NCBI GenBank assembly: GCA_030159075.1
Contig: BROG01000815.1
Span: 1 to 64,000, forward strand
Reading direction: 5' to 3'
From: Atrina japonica
Lineage: Eukaryota > Mollusca > Bivalvia > Pterioida > Pinnidae
DNA: 64,000 bases
Under the pieces are notes generated by a model, which saw only the letters and a program-made list of their open reading frames with translations, made no database searches and had not been told where the DNA came from. Below are positions 59,801 through 64,000 of this stretch, in pieces. Every line of letters starts with the position of its first letter. Position 1 is the first letter of the stretch. A program made the position numbers and the translations under genes.

Positions 59801-62414
59801 GATTCTCGAATCCGACTCCGCCTCCGACTACTACTTTTAGTGACCGCCTTAATCAACGTGACATAGACGCTCTAGTTTATTGAAAACCTATCGTGGTTAT
59901 TTTTAAGCCCATAACTGACCAGGATTTTGGCTGTATTCACAGAGAGGAAATGGAAAACATTCAAATTCCGGTTTGAGAAAACGGGTAGCGATAGATTTGG
60001 ACGTAAATACCCCCAAAACCTAAAAATCGGTCATATTTACGAGTTATTTGGTTGCGTTATGGATCTTTTTTTATTGCAAGTACGATTTCTTGTATCCACA
60101 TTTAGTACCAAGTTCGTTTACTATTTTTCTTAAAGAGTTCTCTTTTGGCACGGATAACAAATTACGTTGATGTTGTCCAAGGAATTATTAATTAGTGACA
60201 AAATACCCACTGAGATATTTTGCTGTTCGTTTCTACTAATGTTACTAAAGTCACAAGAGAAGAATTAGCGATTTCCTATGCTGCGTTTTTACAGAGGCCT
60301 GATTTAAATTTGCACGGAATTTCCCTATATTAACCTAAAAAAAAAAACTTTCAACAGGCCTTTTTTAAAAACGGAGGCATTACGATCCCCGATATTTTAT
60401 ACCTTGTTATATAAACATGTTAAGATCAACAATTAATACAAAAAACTGCTGTCAAAACCGACATAAATATCACATTTCATGAAATTTACGTAATATGGCT
60501 ATTTCCATTAGGTTACCATATTCAATATAGATAAATGACTGTTGCTATGGTAACGAGGGAGTTTTACTGGGAAAAAATTGCAAGGTTTTGTTACTCTCAT
60601 GCAAGGCTATCATTGTGACCAGCTGCTTTCAAAATTTGCGATATACCATTTCTGACCAATTTTGGTCTTTATATTGAATTACTCTTAAGAACTATTTTAG
60701 ATACAAAGCTAGAATTCAAAATGGATATTTGTAAGTATTTTGTTTTCTGTTGGTCTGCTAGATTGATTGACCTTTAACATCTCCTAGAAATTTGTTGTAA
60801 CCTTATGCATTTTTTTATTGACATAAGCAAAGCAGTCAATATTCAATCCATTTGATGATGTCATAAATTGTTGATGTTTGTAATAGTATTAGAAAACAGT
60901 GTCACGGAAATGATTTCCTAATAAAATATTTTCTTTTTTATTTACTACAGGAGTTAACTCCTCTTGGATATCATCTAGGATCATTGCCAGTAGATGTCAG
61001 GTAAACATACCTGAGTTATTTAACATACAAAATAGATATGGGAAATATTTTACTTTAACAGTTACATGAGTTAAACTGTTTCATAAAAAAGTGTATATTT
61101 TAATGCCATCCACTGCCAGTTCAAAACTTAAGCTTTCTTAATATTTGTGCAAAACTAATTTTAGATATAACATTCTTAATGTTAAAAACTAAATGCAGTT
61201 AGATCAAATGATATGTACAAGAAATTTTAGCATTGGAATAAAAAGAAAACTTCCTTGTACACATTTTTTGCTGTTACTTTTTGTTTATTTTGGCAGATGA
61301 TATGATTCACAATTTTGTGTATATATTGGCAAATGGAGATATGTATTAAATGCGAATATGGACCTTGAAAAATAAAACAGTTGCTAGGTTTGTTGCTGAC
61401 CGTCCACAGTTATATGTCGGGTTGATCAAATCTTGCCTTCCATGGACTTGATCAACCTGACATATTCCCATGGACACTCAGTAACAAAACTAATAACTAA
61501 TAATGAACTGTCTATAGTAGTCTGTCCATCCCATTCATCCATACCATTCATTCATTCATTCATTCATTCGTTCGTTTATTCATTCATCCAGCTATCTGTT
61601 GGTGAGAAAACTGTTCAAAGTATAATATCACTTCACAGTGATAGAACATGATGATACAGTTAACTATAACCTTCACCTTTGACCTTGAAATTTAAATTTC
61701 AGATGTATTGCTTTGTAATTTTGCTATACCAATTTTTTATTTTGTTTTCTTGTTCTGAACACATTGTAGTTATAATTTCTTATCGTTTACTTTTCGAGGA
61801 ATCATGTATTATACTGTATTTCTCACTCAATTTCAGGGTCGGAAAACTCATGTTACTTGGAGCAATATTCAGATGTCTAGATCCAGCACTTACCATTGCA
61901 GCATCACTCAGCTTTAAATCTCCATTTGTAAGTTAAGTTAGCCTTCCTTATTATTTTGCATTTGAAATGCTTGTTCCAAAATCCATGCTAAAAACAATAT
62001 GTAAAACTCATCTGACATAACTTCATTTGTATCATGACGTCACACCAAGATATTTTATTCATTACTTTACTGTTCTTTAACTTTGCTGTTCCATTGTAAT
62101 GAGACTGACGGTAGGGCGGGATATTCAATTGCATTATTTTGTTTTTTCAATTTGAAAACTATGATATGTAAATATAACAAATTAATGGTTGTCAGAGTGC
62201 ATTTATTGTCAATATGGACATTGTTTTTGTGACAGATTATAGCGGGCGCTGTGACAAGCATTCATTCGTTAAATGGTTGCTCCAGGCCAGGAGTTCATAT
62301 ATACCTTTACTGTTTTAGGTTTCTCCATTTGATAAGAAGGATGAGGCAAGCAAGAAGAAGCTTGAGTTTGCTACTGGATTTTCTGACCATTTGACCATGT
62401 TAAATGCATACAAG
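31706..62414 (+). CDS. DHX57: DHX57-type DEVH-box RNA helicase, 5' 20 coding exons (3' end beyond window)
   Basis: Predicted ATP-dependent DEAH/RHA-family RNA helicase. Exons: 31706-31917, 32550-32669, 35752-35913, 37668-38766, 39397-39518, 40112-40310, 40999-41123, 42130-42263, 43897-43951, 44714-44898, 48633-48739, 50054-50160, 51328-51387, 55209-55322, 55863-56026, 56679-56755, 58040-58135, 60951-61000, 61837-61927, 62319-62414. All introns are GT-AG and the phases give exactly 1125 codons. Order of parts: Arg/Gly-rich tail (residues 12-26), UBA (about 160-200), RWD with an inserted CCCH finger (C301, C309, C315, H319), Walker A GMTGCGKTTQ (569-578), DEVH (671-674), SAT (703-705), [12 protein letters not shown] (909-920), QRRGRAGR (956-963). 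It follows human DHX57 (1386 residues) almost block for block; the HA2 and OB-fold ends lie outside. ATG 31706 is the first in-frame Met; the adjacent second ATG has the better context. All core motifs are intact. Confidence 0.95.
32550..32669 (+). CDS. DHX57: DHX57 exon 2 (residues 71-111)
   Basis: Encodes [20 protein letters not shown], matching the conserved VPLQTLHMTSENQ block of vertebrate DHX57. Donor GTAAGG. Confidence 0.85.
32670..35751 (+). other. DHX57: DHX57 intron 2
   Basis: A 3.1-kb intron. Near 32985-33140 is a dispersed stretch with repeated CTACCGATTT wording. The hammerhead-like motif is at 34281-34326. Near 35165-35255 is MITE-like wording (TAACTCACCAAACCC ... GAGTTAAA). 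No coding sequence. Confidence 0.6.
34281..34326 (+). ncRNA. Hammerhead ribozyme-like motif in DHX57 intron 2
   Basis: Parts in order: stem I 5' strand GCTCAA (34281-34286), core CTGATGA (34287-34293), stem II GTC/GAC with a 5-nt loop flanked by an A-A pair (34294-34306), core GAAA (34307-34310), stem III ACG-ATAT-CGT (34310-34319), cleavage nucleotide C34320, stem I 3' strand TTGAGC (34321-34326), which pairs fully with GCTCAA. The only departure from the classic core is A-A where G-C normally closes stem II. Hammerheads are known in Penelope-like retroelements, and a Penelope-like RT occurs in this window. Self-cleavage is not shown. Confidence 0.6.
35752..35913 (+). CDS. DHX57: DHX57 exon 3 (residues 111-165)
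   Basis: Encodes an acidic stretch ([16 protein letters not shown]), a Pro-rich linker and the start of the UBA ([12 protein letters not shown]). Donor GTAATT. Confidence 0.87.
36038..36290 (-). mobile_element. tRNA-derived SINE copy (family 2) at the edge of the 70-bp array
   Basis: Reverse orientation. The tail and body (GGTGGCCAGTTTTTAGTGG, CAGTTGAGGTTCCAG) run into the tRNA-like head. The head then repeats in tandem as the 70-bp array. Confidence 0.65.
36220..37470 (-). repeat. 70-bp satellite derived from a SINE tRNA-like head, ~18 copies
   Basis: The unit on the + strand runs GACTAGAGGTGAGAGACTTC, ATGGTTTAAAGTGTGATGC, TCTAACCACTCAGCCACAGA, GACCCAACACT. Its reverse complement has CTGTGGCTGAGTGGTTAAGG, a tRNA A-box region, followed by AACCATGAAGTCTCTCACC as in the family 2 SINEs. 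The B box is not in the unit. The array ends about 200 bases before DHX57 exon 4. Confidence 0.9.
37668..38766 (+). CDS. DHX57: DHX57 exon 4 (residues 165-531): UBA, RWD, CCCH finger
   Basis: The largest exon (1099 nt). It encodes the UBA ([20 protein letters not shown]), the first RWD half ([14 protein letters not shown]), and [21 protein letters not shown] with C-X7-C-X5-C-X3-H spacing. The second RWD half ([17 protein letters not shown]) and an acidic linker (DDVDDDNGK) follow. Acceptor TTTGTAG, donor CAG|GTATTT. Confidence 0.94.
39397..39518 (+). CDS. DHX57: DHX57 exon 5 (residues 532-572)
   Basis: Encodes [18 protein letters not shown] and VIVVSGMTG, the start of the Walker A loop. Donor GTAATG splits Gly572. 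Confidence 0.92.
40112..40310 (+). CDS. DHX57: DHX57 exon 6 (residues 572-638)
   Basis: Encodes [14 protein letters not shown], then motif Ia [19 protein letters not shown] and VGYQIRLE. Acceptor TTTTAAAG, donor GTATGT. Confidence 0.93.
40999..41123 (+). CDS. DHX57: DHX57 exon 7 (residues 639-680): DEVH box
   Basis: Encodes [15 protein letters not shown] and [13 protein letters not shown], the Walker B motif. DEVH rather than DEAH is normal for DHX57. Acceptor TTTGTAG, donor GTAAAA. Confidence 0.94.
41268..41516 (+). mobile_element. tRNA-derived SINE copy (family 2) in intron 7
   Basis: Head GACCGTATGGTTAAGTTGTA and TTTAAATCGCAAAGTCTCTC, body CCAGTTTGCTTGTGGAATGG and CTTTCCTCCACCATTAAAG, tail GGCATAAAACACAATAAAAA. 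Confidence 0.7.
41735..42110. repeat. Dispersed element with GTCCTTC/GTCTGTCTGTCC microsatellite
   Basis: TAGTCCCCTC and GAGGGGACTA form a short inverted repeat near 41742-41771. A run of GTCCTTCAGTCCTTCAG-like repeats and then GGCACCATATTTGGTGCAAG follow. This resembles a common mollusc dispersed repeat (general knowledge); exact limits are uncertain. Confidence 0.5.
42130..42263 (+). CDS. DHX57: DHX57 exon 8 (residues 680-725): SAT motif
   Basis: Encodes [20 protein letters not shown] and [15 protein letters not shown]. Acceptor TTTTTACAG, donor GTAAGA. Confidence 0.94.
43019..43153. mobile_element. Foldback element with ~36-bp near-perfect arms in intron 8
   Basis: The left arm GGTTACCATGTGATTGTTTT plus ACAAAAACTGACAGG is matched by its reverse complement at 43118-43153, with a single extra G. 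Inside, ATTCCCCTGTC (43063) pairs with GACAGGGGAAT (43099). About 130 bases would form a long two-part hairpin. Confidence 0.9.
43897..43951 (+). CDS. DHX57: DHX57 exon 9 (residues 725-743)
   Basis: A 55-nt micro-exon encoding [17 protein letters not shown], matching GRTFPVDQFFLEDAIAVT of vertebrates. Acceptor TTTTACAG, donor GTGAGA. Confidence 0.92.
44017..44226 (+). mobile_element. tRNA-derived SINE copy (family 2) in intron 9
   Basis: GTTAAAGCATGGTTCTTTAA, ACTATGAAATCTCTCACC, TTTACTTGCGGAAGACC and GTAAAACACCATTAAAAA give the family order. The first part of the head is missing. Confidence 0.65.
44714..44898 (+). CDS. DHX57: DHX57 exon 10 (residues 743-805)
   Basis: Encodes the linker between the two RecA domains: [20 protein letters not shown] through VKQLQHRYP. 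The more distal donor GTGTGT (44899) is used rather than GTATCC (44891), because only it joins exon 11 in phase and keeps the family spacing to MDFEKVN. Confidence 0.88.
45018..45730 (+). repeat. ~156-bp tandem repeat, about 4.5 copies, in intron 10
   Basis: The unit has GTTATCGCTATTTCTCAGAA, GGGATCTTTATGAAATTTGA, CATATAGGTTCTCCTTGAGG, TGCAGTGTACATTTTCAGG and GGCCATCTTGGATTTTGAC. The starting segment with CCGTGGTCTGTCGTCAATCG just upstream is typical of a bivalve dispersed element, so the array may be an amplified piece of it. Confidence 0.9.
45731..48204 (+). other. DHX57: DHX57 intron 10, middle part
   Basis: AT-rich with A/T homopolymers and TTTA repeats near 47815-47840. Antisense open frames at 46182-46547 and 46562-46777 resemble no known family. 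No exon of DHX57 is missing here, as exons 10 and 11 join without a gap. Confidence 0.5.
48190..48422. mobile_element. MITE with ~46-bp terminal inverted repeats in intron 10
   Basis: The left end has GACTGATTCATGTACCATG and ACCAATAACATTTGTGCAG. The right end has CTGCACAAATGTTATTGGG and GTGGTACATGAATTAGTCC, the reverse complement with few changes. The inner parts GATGGTGATGGAAC and CATTCCATCACT also pair. Confidence 0.85.
48633..48739 (+). CDS. DHX57: DHX57 exon 11 (residues 805-840)
   Basis: Encodes [20 protein letters not shown] and [16 protein letters not shown]. Acceptor CTAACTCTCCAG; an in-frame TGA just upstream excludes earlier acceptors. Donor GTTAGT. Confidence 0.9.
49296..49490. 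mobile_element. MITE-like element, second copy, in intron 11
   Basis: The left end TTAACTCATCACCCCCTGA and AGTCACATTTAGACTCACC, and the right end TGTGACTTCAGGAGTTAATG, are imperfect inverted repeats. Wording matches the copy at 28759-28972. Confidence 0.65.
50054..50160 (+). CDS. DHX57: DHX57 exon 12 (residues 841-876)
   Basis: Encodes [20 protein letters not shown], conserved motif IV of the C-terminal RecA domain. Acceptor GTGTACAG, donor GTAAGT. Confidence 0.93.
50270..50640. repeat. Two related MITE-like pieces in intron 12
   Basis: AACCCTTTACACC ... ATAATAGACTGGTCT ... GTGAAAGGGTTAA (50273-50362) and AACCCATTCAACA ... ATAATAGACTGGTCT ... GTGAAAGGTTTAA (50537-50626) are two copies of one roughly 90-bp inverted-end element, about 264 bp apart. 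Confidence 0.7.
50930..51290 (+). repeat. Irregular AT-rich tandem repeat in intron 12
   Basis: Variants of GTGGTACATTATTTGATATT and AGATGCATTATTTAAATGTG alternate irregularly up to about 40 bases before exon 13. Confidence 0.8.
51328..51387 (+). CDS. DHX57: DHX57 exon 13 (residues 876-896)
   Basis: A 60-nt exon encoding [19 protein letters not shown], the conserved PLHSSLSSEEQ motif. Acceptor TTTTTCAG, donor GTAAGT. Confidence 0.92.
51397..51485 (+). mobile_element. SINE family 2 head in intron 13
   Basis: GGTCTCCATGGCTGAGTAGT and TAAGGCATCGTGCTTTGAA are a clear tRNA-like A-box region, and ACAGGTTCAATTCCTG is a B box. The body is missing; the 59-bp minisatellite begins directly after. Confidence 0.75.
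51487..53495 (+). repeat. 59-bp minisatellite, ~33 copies, with an 824-bp higher-order duplication
   Basis: The unit is GCAGTAGAATAATATTGTTA, CTTGTGTTAACAGATACACA, ATGCTATGTTGTGTTTTAG. Rare variants recur in the same order 824 bp apart: GGCAATAGGATAAT (52081 and 52905), GCAGTAGAAAAATTG (52141 and 52965) and GCAGAAGAATA/GCAGAGAATA (52257 and 53081). A block of about 14 units was therefore duplicated as a whole. Confidence 0.95.
53496..55208 (+). other. DHX57: DHX57 intron 13, distal part
   Basis: Contains a short inverted repeat (GGGTTGTTATG / TAATAACAACC) at 53641-53668 and a 19-G tract at 54417-54435. An unrecognised antisense open frame of 108 codons lies at 53920-54246. Nothing else. Confidence 0.5.
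54417..54435 (+). repeat. 19-G tract in intron 13
   Basis: An uninterrupted G run on the sense strand of DHX57; length may be imprecise in the assembly. Confidence 0.85.
55209..55322 (+). CDS. DHX57: DHX57 exon 14 (residues 896-934): motif V
   Basis: Encodes [20 protein letters not shown] and [18 protein letters not shown]. Acceptor TGTTTCAG, donor GTAAGT. Confidence 0.95.
55863..56026 (+). CDS. DHX57: DHX57 exon 15 (residues 934-989): motif VI
   Basis: Encodes [40 protein letters not shown] and the start of the winged-helix region. Acceptor CTATCAG, donor GTATTT. Confidence 0.95.
56679..56755 (+). CDS. DHX57: DHX57 exon 16 (residues 989-1014)
   Basis: Encodes [20 protein letters not shown] and GISVQ. 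Acceptor TTTTTCAG, donor CAG|GTAAGA. The last 27 coding bases and the first intron bases are the start of the tandem array that follows. Confidence 0.92.
56756..57715 (+). repeat. Tandem array of the exon 16 end plus its 5' splice site, ~30 copies
   Basis: The unit is 32 bp: GTAAGAAAATATTCCAAGGA then ATCAGTGTACAG. It equals the first five intron bases followed by the last 27 coding bases of exon 16 (KIFQGISVQ), so the array begins inside the exon. Variants of 28 bp (GGAAAAGTGAGCAG) are mixed in. Many copies keep CAG|GTAAGA or CAG|GTAAAA, others have CAGATAAGA, which lacks the GT. Reading past the first donor meets a TAA after 11 codons. Confidence 0.95.
58040..58135 (+). CDS. DHX57: DHX57 exon 17 (residues 1015-1046)
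   Basis: Encodes [20 protein letters not shown] and [12 protein letters not shown], the ratchet/winged-helix region. Acceptor TTTTACAG, donor GTAAGT. Confidence 0.93.
58136..60950 (+). other. DHX57: DHX57 intron 17
   Basis: A 2.8-kb AT-rich intron. The phrase ACTACTAATTTTAGTG recurs near 59197, 59623 and, slightly changed, 59818, each with CCGACT/TCCGCT-type wording nearby, so a dispersed element is present. No coding sequence. Confidence 0.55.
60951..61000 (+). CDS. DHX57: DHX57 exon 18 (residues 1047-1063)
   Basis: A 50-nt micro-exon encoding [16 protein letters not shown], highly conserved in DEAH/RHA helicases. Acceptor TTTACTACAG, donor GTAAAC. Confidence 0.93.
61535..61580 (+). repeat. 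CATT/CATTCG microsatellite in intron 18
   Basis: TTCATTCATTCATTCATTCG and TTCGTTTATTCATTCATCC form an imperfect tetranucleotide repeat. Confidence 0.85.
61837..61927 (+). CDS. DHX57: DHX57 exon 19 (residues 1063-1093)
   Basis: Encodes [20 protein letters not shown] and [10 protein letters not shown], start of the HA2 domain. Acceptor CAATTTCAG, donor GTAAGT. Confidence 0.95.
62319..62414 (+). CDS. DHX57: DHX57 exon 20 (residues 1094-1125)
   Basis: Encodes [20 protein letters not shown] and [12 protein letters not shown]. Acceptor TGTTTTAG, donor GTAAAA. This is the last exon in the window; about 200 more residues are expected downstream from the human length. Confidence 0.94.
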
Positions 62415-62429
62415 GTAAAATGAGAATGG

Positions 62430-63715
62430 TCATCTGTGATTGGTCACTGTGTGACATATTACTAGAATATTTGTCTACCGTGATTGGTCACTGTTTGTGA
62501 CATGTGACTGGAGTATTTGTCCACTGTGATTGGTCACTTCATTTGGCATGTGACTGGAGTATTTGTCCACTGTGATTGGTCACTTCATTTGGCATGTGAC
62601 TAGAGTATTTGTCCATTGTGATAGAGTATTTGTCCACTGAGATTGGTCATTGTCTGACATGTGACTAGAGTATTTTCCATTGTGAATGATCACTGTGTGT
62701 GACATGTGACTAGATTATTTGTCCATTGTGAGTGATCACTGTGTGACATGTGACAATTATTTGTCCATTGTGTGTGACATGTGACTAAAGTATTTGTACA
62801 TTGTGATTGATTACTGTGTGTGACATGTGACTAGATTATTTGTCCATTGTAAGCGATGACTATGGGTGACATGTGACTACAGTGAATGTCCATTGTGATT
62901 GGTCATTGTGTGTGATGTGACTAGAATATTTGTCCTTTGTGACTGATTACTGTGTGTGACATGTGACTAGAATATTTGTCCATTGTGACTGATTACTGTG
63001 TGTGACATGATGACTAGAATATTTGTCCATTGTGAATGATTACTGTGTGACATGTGACTAGAGTATTTGTCCATTGGGAATTACTGTGTGACATGTGACT
63101 AGAATATTTGTCCATTGTGACTGATTACTGTGTGACATGTGACTAGAATATTTGTCCATTGTGACTGATTACTGTGTGTGACATGTGACTAGATTATTTG
63201 TCCATTGTAAGCGATGACTATGGGTGACATGTGACTACAGTGAATGTCCATTGTGATTGGTCATTGTGTGTGACATGTGACTAGAATATTTGTCCTTTGT
63301 GACTGATTACTGTGTGTGACATGTGACTAGAATATTTGTCCATTGTGACTGATTACTGTGTGTGACATGTGACTAGAATATTTGTCCATTGTGACTGATT
63401 ACTGTGTGACATGTGACTAGAGTATTTGTCCATTGGGACTGATTACTGTGTGACATGTGACTAGAATATTTGTCCATTGTGACTGATTACTGTGTGACAT
63501 GTGACTAGAATATTTGTCCATTGTGACTGATTACTGTGTGTGACATGTGACTAGATTATTTGTCCATTGTGACTGATTACTGTGTGTGACATGTGACTAG
63601 AGTATTTGTCCATTGTGACTGATTACTGTGTGACATGCACCTAGAGTATTTGTCATTGTGACTGATTACTGTGTGTGACATGTGACTAGAGTATTTGTCC
63701 ATTGTGATTGGTCAC
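62430..63715 (+). repeat. ~46-bp minisatellite directly after exon 20, ~27 copies
   Basis: The unit is TGTGACATGTGACTAGAATA, TTTGTCCATTGTGACTGATT, ACTGTG, with 46-52 bp length variants. A rare variant containing AAGCGATGACTATGGGTGAC occurs at 62851 and 63209, 358 bp apart, marking a higher-order duplication. The array starts about 15 bases after the exon 20 donor. Confidence 0.93.
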
Positions 63716-64000
63716 AGCATTTGATGACTGAGGCTATGTATTTGGCTTCAGTTTTGTTAATTAGGTTAAGTGAAGTAAAATGCTTGTGTACAATTTTGTC
63801 TGTGAGATTGTAATATAAGAAAGTAATTTGATAATTGATGTGATAGCACAACTGAGGTAGAAAAAAAATCAGCTTGCAGGTGACTGAAATGGATGGTTTT
63901 GGGGTCAATAATGTTGGAAAAGTTTGTACCCAAGAACTGATCCTCAGCCGAGCACTCAAGATAAAAGTTGAAATTTTCAATTATAGGTTTTTTGATAAAC
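63716..64000 (+). other. DHX57: DHX57 intron 20 continuing to the window end
   Basis: No exon is recognised in this final stretch; the intron is cut by the window boundary. Confidence 0.6.

Overview
This is animal nuclear DNA: AT-rich, with genes split into short exons by long introns full of repeats. The repeats point to a bivalve mollusc (inference). They include tRNA-derived SINEs, many MITEs, Penelope-like and RTE-like retroelement remains, a Tc1-like transposon, and very many minisatellites. No prokaryotic features were seen.

Layout. (1) 1-1.9 kb: the 3' end of a + strand gene with two terminal exons that look like extracellular fibronectin-III-like repeats. (2) 2.6-5.2 kb: a decayed RTE-type LINE on the - strand, interrupted by other sequence including a SINE with an 11-bp target duplication. 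(3) 5.6-12.2 kb: a large satellite block. A 33-bp motif is arranged in 7-mers of about 230 bp, the array flips orientation near 7.65 kb, and a Penelope-like reverse transcriptase fragment interrupts it. (4) 12.4-18.3 kb: intergenic DNA with three short-period minisatellites, a SINE and a decayed hammerhead-like motif. (5) 18.3-29.8 kb, - strand: a complete tubulin-tyrosine ligase (TTL) gene, 8 coding exons, 379 codons plus stop, in frame throughout. A Tc1-like transposon lies in intron 3 and a 102-bp minisatellite in intron 7. (6) 29.8-31.7 kb: a shared upstream region between the divergent TTL and DHX57 genes. (7) 31.7 kb to the window end, + strand: DHX57, an ATP-dependent DEAH-family RNA helicase with a DEVH box. 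Twenty coding exons give 1125 in-frame codons from the N-terminus (Gly/Arg-rich tail, UBA, RWD with an embedded CCCH finger, helicase core, start of the C-terminal helicase-associated region). The C-terminal exons lie beyond the window.

The two intact genes are housekeeping genes: TTL re-tyrosinates alpha-tubulin, and DHX57 is a predicted RNA helicase. No sign of joint function was seen beyond the head-to-head arrangement. The unusual biology is in the introns. DHX57 intron 2 carries a near-complete hammerhead-ribozyme-like fold on the sense strand. Intron 16 starts with about 30 tandem copies of the end of exon 16 plus its 5' splice site. Intron 3 has an approximately 18-copy satellite made from the promoter head of a tRNA-derived SINE. 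Introns 13 and 20 hold 59-bp and 46-bp arrays with higher-order duplications. Several foldback elements with near-perfect arms also sit in DHX57 introns.
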